NCBI GenBank assembly: GCA_018713115.1
Contig: DVFS01000013.1
Span: 1 to 36,092 of the forward strand
Source: Candidatus Galligastranaerophilus faecipullorum
GTDB taxonomy: Bacteria; Cyanobacteriota; Vampirovibrionia; Gastranaerophilales; Gastranaerophilaceae
Reading direction: 5' to 3'
Length of the DNA stretch: 36,092 nt
The notes under the pieces are model-generated. The model worked only from the letters and a program-made list of their open reading frames with translations, did not search any database and had not been told where the DNA came from. Each line of letters begins with the position of its first letter. Positions within the stretch are counted from its first letter, which is position 1. Below, one piece after another: positions 7,961-16,204 of this stretch. Position numbers and translations under genes: made by a program.

Positions 7961-9047
7961 AGGCAATAAAGTTGAATACTATTGCGCAGCCCTTGCGCTG
8001 CAGGGTGTTTCCAATTTCTTTAAAGCAAACCTGTTTGAATATTTCAAATACGATATAGAAGCCTTCTGGAATTGCACAAAAAGTGATATGGAGGATTTTT
8101 GCAAAAAATTTCCCGATGTCAGGGTTTCAAGAACGTTTTTTTCAAAGAAAAAAGAGATTAATCCGGCTCTTGAATGCGAAAACGCGCATAAAAAGGGTTA
8201 TAAGATTTTGACTTTTGATGATGATTTATACCCCGATTTGCTGCGTGAAATTCCTGATTTTCCGCTTGCTCTTTATTATAAAGGCGAACTTTCGGATGTA
8301 AATTTTAAAAAAACTCTTGCCGTTGTCGGCTCAAGAAAAGCAAGTACAAACGCTAAAGAATCTCTTGCCTCGATAATTTCTCAAATGCAGAATACCGATG
8401 TCACAATAGTGTCGGGACTAGCCTGGGGCATTGACGCCAGGGCTCATGAGTGTGCGATTAAAAACAATCTGCCCACAATTGCCGTTATAGGCTCGGGGCT
8501 TGATTTTGAATATCCTTCTTCAAATAAACATCTCTATCGGGAAATTCTTGACGGCGCAGGGGTGATTTTTAGCGAGTATTCCCCCGGCACTCCTCCCGTT
8601 TCATATAATTTTCCCGCAAGAAACAGGATAGTAACGGGACTTTCATACGGCACTCTTGTGGCTGAGGCTGCCCTTAAGAGCGGTGCTATGATAAGCGCTA
8701 ATTTAACACTGGAGCAAAACAGGGAGCTTATGTGTATTCCGGGGCTTATTTCAAATCCAAATTGCGAAGGTATTTACCATCTTATTAAAAACGGTGCTTC
8801 CGTTATTACTTCGGCAGAGGATATTTTCGAGTGTTTAAACTGGAATTTTGAACAAAATGATAAAAAAACGGAACTTTCGGATACTGAAAAAAATGTTTTT
8901 GATACAATACAAATTGAACCTCAAAATTTCGATTCACTCTCGTCAAAACTCAATATACCGGACGATGAGCTTATGGTCTGCTTGACAGGCATGGAATTAA
9001 AGGGTTTAATTAAACAGATTAATACAAAATACTATATTTCAAATTAA
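7941..9047 (+). CDS. dprA: DNA-processing protein DprA (Smf)
   Basis: Binds incoming single-stranded DNA and loads RecA during natural transformation. 368 residues. The Rossmann-like DprA core starts at VVGSRKAS and holds the family signatures VSGLAWGIDARAHECA, AVIGSGLDFEYPSSN, SEYSPGTPPVSYNFPARNRIVTG, TLVAEAALKSGAM and a CIPG segment. The last 60 residues resemble the DML1-type winged helix, and the first 70 a SAM-like helical domain. The start at 7941 overlaps the TPR gene by 20 nt with AGGA upstream. The adjacency dprA-topA is common in bacteria. No competence pilus genes are in the window, so transformability is not shown. Confidence 0.95.
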   Translation: MQQKIFKGNKVEYYCAALALQGVSNFFKANLFEYFKYDIEAFWNCTKSDMEDFCKKFPDVRVSRTFFSKKKEINPALECENAHKKGYKILTFDDDLYPDLLREIPDFPLALYYKGELSDVNFKKTLAVVGSRKASTNAKESLASIISQMQNTDVTIVSGLAWGIDARAHECAIKNNLPTIAVIGSGLDFEYPSSNKHLYREILDGAGVIFSEYSPGTPPVSYNFPARNRIVTGLSYGTLVAEAALKSGAMISANLTLEQNRELMCIPGLISNPNCEGIYHLIKNGASVITSAEDIFECLNWNFEQNDKKTELSDTEKNVFDTIQIEPQNFDSLSSKLNIPDDELMVCLTGMELKGLIKQINTKYYISN

Positions 9048-9057
9048 AGAGAGAATA

Positions 9058-11340
9058 ATGCCTGCTAAAACTACAAAAAAAACAAGTTCTAATAAAGCCC
9101 TTGTTATAGTGGAATCTCCCGCAAAATCAAAAACCATTAAAAAGATTCTGGGTAATGATTATATAATTGAAGCTTCAATGGGGCACATACGCGATTTACC
9201 CTCAAAGGGGCTCGGGTTTGATATTGATAACGATTTTAAGCCTACTTTTGAAATTATTCCCGAGAAGAAAAAAGTTGTGGATAATTTAAATAAAATCGCA
9301 AAGACCGTGGACAGAGTTTATCTGGCATCCGACCCTGACCGCGAAGGAGAAGCTATAGCCTGGCATGTAAGCCAGGTGCTTAAAGTCCCGCAGGATAATA
9401 TTTACAGAATAGTATTTAATGAAATTACACCGAAAGCTATTAAAGAGGCTGTTGAAAACTACGGGCAGATTGACATGCTTAAAGTACAGGCACAGCAGAC
9501 GCGCCAGATACTGGATAAGCTTGTCGGTTTTAAAATAAGCCCTATTTTATGGGAAAAACTGCGCAACTACAGGCTTTCTGCAGGCCGTGTACAGTCAGTG
9601 GCGCTTCGTATGATATGCGAGCGCGAAGATGAGATAGAGGCATTTGTTCCTGTTGAATACTGGAGTTTAGGCGCACTTTTGTCCAAAAACAATTTTGAAT
9701 TTGAAGCGCAGCTTGCAAGAAAAGTAAATGAAAAAGACAAGGACGAAAAGCTCGAGATTAAAAATAAAGAAGAAATAGATAAAATCTTAAAAGAGCTTGA
9801 GGGTGCAAAATATCAGGTTGCAAAAATCACCCCCCGTGATTCCCAGAGAAAACCTCAGGCGCCTTTTATAACATCCACTCTTCAAAGAGAAGCAAGTTCC
9901 AAACTCGGCTACGGCGTGTCTAAAACCATGCAGATAGCCCAGAAACTCTATGAAGGTATAGAGCTTGGCGAAGAAGGCGCGGTTGGTCTTATTACTTATA
10001 TGAGAACAGACTCGGTAAGGATTTCGGATGACGCACAGGCTGCGGCAAAAGATTATATTACATACAATTTCGGTGAAAAGTATTATCCCGCAGTGCCCAA
10101 TGATTATGCCAAGACCAAAAAGAAAAACGTTCAGGACGCACACGAAGCCATAAGGCCTTCTTATGTGGATAAAACTCCCGAAAGTATTAAAAAATACCTG
10201 ACCTCCGAGCAGTACAGACTTTATAAGCTGATCTGGTCAAGGTTTATGGCTTCTCAGATGTCTAATGCGCAGGTTAAAAACCTTACCGTGGATATTCAGG
10301 CAAAAGACTATATCTTTAAAATCGGCTCTTCTAAAGTCGTGTTTGACGGATTTTTAAAAGTTTATCAGGATGAGGAAGAAGAAGTGATTCAAAAGTTCCC
10401 CGACCTTGAAGTCGGAGATGAGTTGAAACTTGTAAAACTCAATCCCGAACAGCACTTCACCCAGCCGCCGCCGAGATACTCTGAAGCAAGTCTTGTTAAG
10501 GCGCTTGAAGAATACGGAATAGGCAGACCGTCGACTTATGCACCCATTATCACCAAAATTCAACAGCGCGGTTATGTTGAAAAACTTGATAAAGCACTTA
10601 AACCTACAATTCTGGGCCGCACCGTATGTGCTCAGCTTGTAAAACACTTCAGCGATATAATGGATTACAAGTTTACGGCTTCCATGGAATCTAAACTTGA
10701 TGAAATAGCCGAGGATAAAGCACAGTCCGTGAAGGTTTTAAACGACTTCTGGAAACCTTTTTCAAAAACAATTGACGATGCCAAAACAAATATGGAAAAT
10801 GTGGTAATAGAATCCGAAGTCAACTGCCCTAACTGCGGCAGAAAAATGGTTGTCAAGACAAGCAGATACGGCAAGCAGTTTCTGGCATGCTCGGGGTATC
10901 CGGAATGCAAAACGGCATTGCCTCTTGACGGACAGGCAAAAGAGCCCCCTCAGGATGAGCCTACGGATTATAAATGTGAAAAATGTGGTTCACAGACGGT
11001 AATTAAAACGGGTCCTTACGGCAAGTACTATCAATGTCTGAATGACAAGTGCAAGGCAAGAAAAGGCATTGTTATCTCATCCGGTGTAAAATGCCCCAAA
11101 TGCGAACAGGAAGGCAGAGACGGAGAACTCATACAGAGAAAATCCCGCTACGGCAAACTTTTCTGGGGATGTTCAAAATATCCTGACTGTAATTTTGTTG
11201 TCTGGGCGGAACCCACGGGTGAAAAATGTCCGGAATGCGGCAGTCTCCTTGTAAAGAAATTCTTGAAACGCGGCAATAAAATTGACTGTTCTAATAAAGA
11301 ATGCAAATACTCAAGACCTATGGATGAGGATGAACAATGA
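9058..11340 (+). CDS. topA: DNA topoisomerase I (type IA)
   Basis: Relaxes negative supercoils by single-strand passage. 760 residues. Toprim domain at the N-terminus (ALVIVESPAKSKTIKKILG, then LASDPDREGEAIAW with the acidic metal triad). The catalytic tyrosine is Y314 in LITYMRTDS, with R316 beside it. The C-terminus carries four C4 zinc ribbons (starting CPNC, CEKC, CPKC and CPEC). An N-terminal Lys/Thr-rich tail precedes the core. GAGAG lies upstream of the ATG. The stop overlaps aroE as ATGA. Confidence 0.97.
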   Translation: MPAKTTKKTSSNKALVIVESPAKSKTIKKILGNDYIIEASMGHIRDLPSKGLGFDIDNDFKPTFEIIPEKKKVVDNLNKIAKTVDRVYLASDPDREGEAIAWHVSQVLKVPQDNIYRIVFNEITPKAIKEAVENYGQIDMLKVQAQQTRQILDKLVGFKISPILWEKLRNYRLSAGRVQSVALRMICEREDEIEAFVPVEYWSLGALLSKNNFEFEAQLARKVNEKDKDEKLEIKNKEEIDKILKELEGAKYQVAKITPRDSQRKPQAPFITSTLQREASSKLGYGVSKTMQIAQKLYEGIELGEEGAVGLITYMRTDSVRISDDAQAAAKDYITYNFGEKYYPAVPNDYAKTKKKNVQDAHEAIRPSYVDKTPESIKKYLTSEQYRLYKLIWSRFMASQMSNAQVKNLTVDIQAKDYIFKIGSSKVVFDGFLKVYQDEEEEVIQKFPDLEVGDELKLVKLNPEQHFTQPPPRYSEASLVKALEEYGIGRPSTYAPIITKIQQRGYVEKLDKALKPTILGRTVCAQLVKHFSDIMDYKFTASMESKLDEIAEDKAQSVKVLNDFWKPFSKTIDDAKTNMENVVIESEVNCPNCGRKMVVKTSRYGKQFLACSGYPECKTALPLDGQAKEPPQDEPTDYKCEKCGSQTVIKTGPYGKYYQCLNDKCKARKGIVISSGVKCPKCEQEGRDGELIQRKSRYGKLFWGCSKYPDCNFVVWAEPTGEKCPECGSLLVKKFLKRGNKIDCSNKECKYSRPMDEDEQ

Positions 11341-12194
11341 CTGACAGCTACAAACTTGCCATAATAGGATATCCGCTTTCCCACTCGCTAAGCAAGGTGA
11401 TTCAGGAAACAGCCCTCAGGTCTTGCGGCTTATCAGGCACTTATGATGTGCTGCCTACGGAACCAGAGAACCTTATAACAAGGATAAAAAGGCTTAAGGT
11501 TGAAGGCTACCATGGCTTTAATGTAACCATACCGCATAAGGTGCCCATAACTCTGTTTTTAAGCAAGTTTGACACAAATGCAAACCTCATAGGTTCGGTA
11601 AATACAGTTAAAATTACCGAAGATAAAAATTTAGAGGGTTCAAATACTGATATTTACGGTTTTGTGAAGGCAATACCCGATGATGTTAAATCAAACTTAA
11701 AAGACAGACAGGCTGTAGTTCTGGGGACAGGCGGTGCCGCAAGAGCGATTTGCGCGGGTCTTGTCAGTCTGGGGGTTTCAAGCATTACTTTTTATTCAAG
11801 AAATGTTATAGATTCCCATCCGCATGTTGAGATTTTAAGGCAGAAATTCCCGAAAGTAAAAATTGAACTTAAACCCTACTCGCTGCTTGAAACTTTAAAA
11901 GGGGCTAAAATCCTTGTCAATACTACTCCCGTAGGTATGAAAAATTTTCTTGAAGGCGCTTCGCCTGTTGATTACGAAGTAATAAAAGAACTCGATGATG
12001 ACTCTCTTGTTTATGACATTGTTTATAATCCCGTGAAAACGCGTCTTATAAAACATGCCGAATTTTGCGGCAAACGTTATGTAGGAGGTCTTGATATGCT
12101 TGTATATCAGGCAGAAAAAGCCTTTGAAATATGGACGGGTCAAACCCCTGATGTTAACGCCATGAAAATTGCGGCGCTTGAGAGTTTGGCGTAG
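11337..12194 (+). CDS. aroE: Shikimate dehydrogenase
   Basis: NADP-dependent reduction of 3-dehydroshikimate to shikimate in aromatic amino acid synthesis. 285 residues. Shikimate-binding PLSHSLS and NVTIPHK (catalytic Lys), NTDIYGF (catalytic Asp), NADP-binding GTGGAARA, and C-terminal GGLDMLVYQAEKAFEIWTG are all present. Start overlaps topA (ATGA). It is the last gene of the fixC operon; no clear terminator is visible after it. Confidence 0.95.
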   Translation: MTDSYKLAIIGYPLSHSLSKVIQETALRSCGLSGTYDVLPTEPENLITRIKRLKVEGYHGFNVTIPHKVPITLFLSKFDTNANLIGSVNTVKITEDKNLEGSNTDIYGFVKAIPDDVKSNLKDRQAVVLGTGGAARAICAGLVSLGVSSITFYSRNVIDSHPHVEILRQKFPKVKIELKPYSLLETLKGAKILVNTTPVGMKNFLEGASPVDYEVIKELDDDSLVYDIVYNPVKTRLIKHAEFCGKRYVGGLDMLVYQAEKAFEIWTGQTPDVNAMKIAALESLA

Positions 12195-12388
12195 CAGCTG
12201 TTGTATAATTTTGCTGTTCTTGACTTTGTTATGCAAAAGAAAAGCCGCCTTTTGGGCGACCGAGAATAAAAATCTGTATATGGAGGAAGGAGTGGAAAGA
12301 GAAGAACTAATCTACTATTACTATTCCATATATCAAAAATATATAACATTGATATCATTTTCTTTTTAATTTTCTTAATAATTTTTTG
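12195..12388 (+). other. aroE-uvrA intergenic region, possible very short ORF
   Basis: This gap contains an isolated TATAAT (12203-12208) without a good -35, a GC-rich inverted repeat (about 12244-12260) with no + strand U-tract, and a 29-codon frame (ATG 12280 to stop 12369, or GTG 12292 just after a GGAGGAAGGA run) rich in Tyr and Ile. The purine run would be a strong ribosome binding site for the GTG. Nothing proves the frame is expressed; the rest is AT-rich spacer before uvrA. Confidence 0.3.
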
Positions 12389-12397
12389 TGACATAAT
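12389..12397 (+). promoter_or_regulatory. uvrA extended -10 promoter (predicted leaderless)
   Basis: TG-a-CATAAT with TG at 12389-12390 and the hexamer at 12392-12397; six bases later comes the uvrA ATG (12404). No convincing -35 is present, as expected for an extended -10. No Shine-Dalgarno precedes the ATG. Confidence 0.6.
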
Positions 12398-12403
12398 ATA
12401 ACT

Positions 12404-15235
12404 ATGAACGATAAAATTGTCATAGCCGGTGCCAAAGAGCACAATTTGCAAAATGTCTCGCTTGAACTTCCCAAGGGGGAATTAATCGTTTTCACCGGAG
12501 TTTCGGGCTCGGGCAAAAGCTCTCTTGCATTTGATACAATATTTGCGGAAGGGCAAAGACGCTATGTTGAGAGTCTTTCCACATATGCCCGCCAGTTTTT
12601 GGGGCAGATGGATAAGCCCGATGTTGAGCATATTGATGGTCTTTCGCCCGCTATTTCAATTGACCAGAAGTCTACAACCAATAACCCGCGCTCGACCGTC
12701 GGAACAATAACCGAGATTTATGATTATTTAAGACTTTTGTATGCCCGTGTCGGAACACCGCATTGCCCCGAGTGCGGAGCGCTTATTGTACCGCAGACAA
12801 TTGATGAAATTGTTTCAAAAATCATGGCTCTGGGTGAAGGGACCAAAATTCAAATCATTGCCCCTATTATCCGCGGCAAAAAAGGTGAGTATACACAGGC
12901 TATCCAGGGGCTGAAGTCTGAGGGCTTTGTGCGCGTGAGGGTGGACGGGCAGATATATAATCTCGATGAAGATGAAATAGAACTTGATAAAACAAAAAAA
13001 CACACGATTGATGTGGTTATAGACAGAATTGTAGTTAAAGAAGCCGCAAAATCACGTATTTTCGACAGTGCGCAGATGGCGCTTAACCGCTCGGACGGTT
13101 TAATGGTGCTTGATGTTATAGGCAGGGGCGAGCAGATTTTCTCCGAGAAGCTTGCATGCCCGAATTGCAATATAAGTTTTGAAGAACTTACCCCCAGAAT
13201 GCTCAGCTTTAACAATCCCTACGGCGCGTGTAAAGTCTGCAACGGCCTTGGCGCCCACTTTGAAATTACACCTGACCTTGTTGTGCCCGATCCTCAAAAA
13301 TCCATTAATCAGGGAGCGGTTTATCCATGGGCGAAAACAGGCAATCAGTACTATTTTGACGTATTAAATTCTGTCTGTGAACATTACGGGATTGACCCCG
13401 ATGCACCCTTTAAAAGCCTTTCGCCCTCGCAGAAAGGTATAATTCTCTACGGAAACGGGGATGAGCGGATAAAAATGCGCTATGCCGACTTCGGAACCAA
13501 AAACTACCGCACGCACTATGTAGCTTATTTAGGCGTTATACCCTATCTTACAAGGAAATATGAAAGTTCTGATTCCGATTTAATCCGCGGTGAAATTCAA
13601 AAATATATGACTTCAATCCCCTGTAAAGCCTGTAAGGGTGCGCGGCTGAATCCTTTTGCACTTGCGGTAACAATTATGGATAAAAATATCCATGAGTTTT
13701 CGCTTCTGTCAGTGACAAAGGCGTATGAGTTTATTCAGGAAGTTTATTTAAATCTGGATGATTTTAAATTGACTATCGCAAAGCAGATTCTTGATGAAAT
13801 AAGACTCCGTTTAAAGTTTTTAATTGATGTGGGTCTGGGGTACCTGAATCTTGCACGCAGTGCGGGAACTCTCTCGGGCGGCGAGGCTCAGAGAATACGT
13901 CTTGCAACGCAAATAGGCTCGGGGCTGTCAGGAGTTTTATATGTTCTTGACGAACCCTCCATCGGGCTTCACCAGAGAGATAACGATATGTTGATTAACA
14001 CTCTTGTAAAGCTTCGCAATCTGGGTAATACGCTTATTGTTGTTGAACATGACGAAGATACCATAAAGGCCGCGGACTACATTGTGGATATAGGCCCCAA
14101 GGCGGGTGTTGAGGGCGGAAAAATAATAGCCTGCGGCAGTCAAAAAGATATTGAAAATGCAAAAGAATCAATTACAGGCAAGTATTTAAGCGGAGAGCTT
14201 GAAATTCCCGTGCCGAAAGAAAGGCGCCTCGGCAACGGCAATTTTCTTGAGGTTAAAAATGCCCATTTAAATAATTTAAAAAATATTGACGTAAATATCC
14301 CCCTGGGTAAAATCGTTGCCGTGACAGGTGTTTCAGGCAGCGGCAAGTCGACGCTTGTTGAAGATATTATAAATGAATACGCACTTCACAAGCTGCGCTC
14401 CAACAGACCAAAACCTCAAGGTGTGGATGAAATCAGGGGATTTGAAAATATAGATAAAATTGTCTGTGTGGATCAAAGCCCGATAGGCAGGACACCGAGG
14501 TCTAACCCTGCGACATATACGGAAGTGTTTACGCATATCCGCGACCTTTTTGCGCAGACAAACGAAGCAAAAATCAGAGGCTATAAGCAGGGCAGGTTTT
14601 CTTTTAACGTGAAAGGCGGGCGCTGTGAAAAGTGTAAAGGCGACGGCGTTTTAAAAATTGAAATGAATTTCCTTTCCGACGTTTATGTCAAATGCGACGT
14701 CTGCAAAGGAAAGCGCTATAATCAGGAAACACTTGAAGTTAAATATAAAGGAAAAAGCATATCCGATGTGCTTGATATGACGGTAGGAGAGGCGCTTGAG
14801 TTTTTCAAAAACGTTCCGCGCATTGCAAGCCGTATGCAAACTCTTTATGATGTGGGTCTTGACTACATTAAACTCGGACAAAGCGCCACAACGCTTTCAG
14901 GCGGCGAGGCGCAGAGGGTGAAACTTGCGCTTGAACTTAACAAGCGTGCAACGGGTAAAACTCTTTATTTAATGGATGAGCCCTCTGTCGGGCTTCACTG
15001 GTATGATATAGATAAACTCGTTAAAATTCTGCATCAGCTTGCAGATAGCGGAAATACGGTTTTAATTATTGAGCACAATCTTGATATTATAAAATGTGCA
15101 GACTACATTATTGACCTTGGCCCCGAAGGAGGAGAAGGCGGCGGAACAATAGTTGCCAGAGGTACACCCGAACAGCTTGCAAAGTGCAAGGACTCTTATA
15201 CGGGCAAATACCTTGCGCGTCTTTTGAAAAAATAG
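12404..15235 (+). CDS. uvrA: Excinuclease ABC subunit A (UvrA)
   Basis: Damage-recognition ATPase of nucleotide excision repair. 943 residues, full length. Two ABC modules: first Walker A GVSGSGKSS near residue 33, signature LSGGEAQRIRLA and Walker B LYVLDEPS; second Walker A GVSGSGKST, LSGGEAQRVKLA and LYLMDEPS. Zinc modules are visible: CPEC in the first half, CPNC with CKVC, then CEKC and CDVC in the C-terminal half. Its start has no ribosome binding site and lies at the expected transcription start. The stop is one base from the stop of the convergent hypothetical gene. Confidence 0.98.
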   Translation: MNDKIVIAGAKEHNLQNVSLELPKGELIVFTGVSGSGKSSLAFDTIFAEGQRRYVESLSTYARQFLGQMDKPDVEHIDGLSPAISIDQKSTTNNPRSTVGTITEIYDYLRLLYARVGTPHCPECGALIVPQTIDEIVSKIMALGEGTKIQIIAPIIRGKKGEYTQAIQGLKSEGFVRVRVDGQIYNLDEDEIELDKTKKHTIDVVIDRIVVKEAAKSRIFDSAQMALNRSDGLMVLDVIGRGEQIFSEKLACPNCNISFEELTPRMLSFNNPYGACKVCNGLGAHFEITPDLVVPDPQKSINQGAVYPWAKTGNQYYFDVLNSVCEHYGIDPDAPFKSLSPSQKGIILYGNGDERIKMRYADFGTKNYRTHYVAYLGVIPYLTRKYESSDSDLIRGEIQKYMTSIPCKACKGARLNPFALAVTIMDKNIHEFSLLSVTKAYEFIQEVYLNLDDFKLTIAKQILDEIRLRLKFLIDVGLGYLNLARSAGTLSGGEAQRIRLATQIGSGLSGVLYVLDEPSIGLHQRDNDMLINTLVKLRNLGNTLIVVEHDEDTIKAADYIVDIGPKAGVEGGKIIACGSQKDIENAKESITGKYLSGELEIPVPKERRLGNGNFLEVKNAHLNNLKNIDVNIPLGKIVAVTGVSGSGKSTLVEDIINEYALHKLRSNRPKPQGVDEIRGFENIDKIVCVDQSPIGRTPRSNPATYTEVFTHIRDLFAQTNEAKIRGYKQGRFSFNVKGGRCEKCKGDGVLKIEMNFLSDVYVKCDVCKGKRYNQETLEVKYKGKSISDVLDMTVGEALEFFKNVPRIASRMQTLYDVGLDYIKLGQSATTLSGGEAQRVKLALELNKRATGKTLYLMDEPSVGLHWYDIDKLVKILHQLADSGNTVLIIEHNLDIIKCADYIIDLGPEGGEGGGTIVARGTPEQLAKCKDSYTGKYLARLLKK

Positions 15236-15236
15236 A

Positions 15237-15704
15237 TTAAGCCATTACATCAAGCGCTTTGACTTGAATTTTAACTCTTCCTTTCTGGCTTCTGTCTATA
15301 TTTACGACAGAGAGTTTTTTACCCTGCATGGAAGTTGCGTCAAAATAAATTGCAGCCCGTTTCTTTGCTTTTTTAGGCTGCAATAATATTTGTGTTAAAT
15401 TATGTTCGTTTTCATCCGCGCTGTTTAAATCGTCCCAAGACTGCTTTGTTAACTCTGCGCTCTGCGCATTTTCGCCCCTAAGAATAAAAACATCGTTTTG
15501 TGATGTGTTGAGAGCAAGTTGTTGTTTTTTGCCGGTATGCTTTTTGGCTGTATTCTCTCGGAAAAAACTTCGCACTATCTCTTGCGAATCTTCCGAACTT
15601 ATCGGGCCGCTGCTTGTCACATAAACTTCGTGCCCTTTGGTTCTGTATGTGATTGGTGGTTTACTCGAGTAAGGATTGCTGACTCGCTTAAAACTTATTT
15701 CCAA
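15237..15704 (-). CDS. Hypothetical protein, basic, N-terminal ISFKR motif
   Basis: 155 residues, not recognised. The start is TTG at 15704 with AGAGGA about 9 nt upstream and a good -10 about 30 nt before it. The chain begins MEISFKR, is rich in Ser, Asn and Gln in the middle (probably flexible), and ends with a Lys-rich stretch (QPKKAKKRAA) followed by a likely beta-rich segment. No signal peptide or membrane helix. The short N-terminal [IT]SF[KG] phrase recurs in the 99-residue hypothetical at 27815-28114. Convergent with uvrA, leaving a 1-nt gap. Function unknown. Confidence 0.75.
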   Translation of the reverse strand: MEISFKRVSNPYSSKPPITYRTKGHEVYVTSSGPISSEDSQEIVRSFFRENTAKKHTGKKQQLALNTSQNDVFILRGENAQSAELTKQSWDDLNSADENEHNLTQILLQPKKAKKRAAIYFDATSMQGKKLSVVNIDRSQKGRVKIQVKALDVMA

Positions 15705-15739
15705 TGTTTTTTTCCTCTTGTTTTTAAGATTAGGTGTTC

Positions 15740-15748
15740 ATTATACCA
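15740..15748 (-). promoter_or_regulatory. Extended -10 promoter of the 155-aa hypothetical gene
   Basis: On the minus strand TG-g-TATAAT (15748-15740) is a perfect extended -10. Transcription should start near 15733, giving a leader of about 28 nt that includes the AGAGGA ribosome binding site, so this unit is not leaderless. Confidence 0.65.
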
Positions 15749-15870
15749 TAAAAAAATTTTTCAAGCATCATATTTTAAAATTATTAATAATTGTTAAGAC
15801 GAGTAGTTTTGTGTCTGATATAAAAAATCACTTTTTTGTCCAAAATACCTTTAAAAGAAAGGAGTTAACG

Positions 15871-16134
15871 ATGTGCAAAACATTTGACGCAATTCAAAAA
15901 CTTGCAAAAAAAGCCGAATCCGATTCTATTATTATATGGGTCGGACATAAAAAAGTTTCGGGCAGATTATACACTTGTGACGAGGGAAAATGCCTGGATG
16001 AAGTTATTACGCTGCAGGATGCGGTGATTGAACACTGCCACCGCGGGGAAGAATGTCAATTTCATGAGTTTAAATGGCTTAATATCCCCTCTCATGCCAT
16101 TAAAGCATTTACTTTTAAATGCTGTGTAAAATAG
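15871..16134 (+). CDS. Small Cys/His-rich hypothetical protein
   Basis: 87 residues from the ATG at 15871, chosen because AAAGGAG sits about 7 nt upstream; the longer open frame from 15676 would add an AT-rich non-protein-like stretch. Seven Cys (2, 36, 41, 56, 62, 84, 85) and five His (26, 55, 57, 65, 75). The block C36-x4-C41 ... H55-C-H57-x4-C62-x2-H65 looks like a metal site. The alternating hydrophobic pattern (IIIWVGHKKVSGRL, then VITLQDAVIEH) suggests a small beta barrel, but no family is recognised. It is monocistronic, followed by a terminator. Confidence 0.75.
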   Translation: MCKTFDAIQKLAKKAESDSIIIWVGHKKVSGRLYTCDEGKCLDEVITLQDAVIEHCHRGEECQFHEFKWLNIPSHAIKAFTFKCCVK

Positions 16135-16160
16135 TTTCTTAAATAAAGTTTTTTTCATGC

Positions 16161-16188
16161 AAAACCGCGGATTATCTCTGCGGTTTTT
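16161..16188 (+). terminator. Rho-independent terminator
   Basis: AAAACCGC (16161-16168), 11-nt loop, GCGGTTTT (16180-16187) then a further T. Stem with U-tract 27 nt after the stop of the Cys/His-rich gene. It lies immediately before the promoter of the U32 gene. Confidence 0.8.
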
Positions 16189-16189
16189 G

Positions 16190-16198
16190 TGCTAATAT
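16190..16198 (+). promoter_or_regulatory. Extended -10 promoter of U32-yqeG-GNAT operon (predicted leaderless)
   Basis: TG-c-TAATAT (16190-16198) followed by six bases and the ATG at 16205. The identical 9-mer with identical spacing precedes crcB. No Shine-Dalgarno lies before the ATG. Confidence 0.6.
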
Positions 16199-16204
16199 GT
16201 GTTT

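Noticed and set aside
12242-12262. GC-rich inverted repeat after aroE as an aroE terminator
   Set aside because: The stem is followed by T-rich sequence only on the minus strand, where no gene needs terminating; on the plus strand there is no U-tract.
12169-12369. 66-codon frame starting inside aroE
   Set aside because: Its first part is an out-of-frame reading of the aroE end; only the last 25-29 codons are worth noting, reported separately.
15676-15870. Longer N-terminus for the Cys/His-rich protein
   Set aside because: The upstream in-frame stretch runs through the promoter region of the divergent gene; the strong AAAGGAG favours the ATG at 15871.
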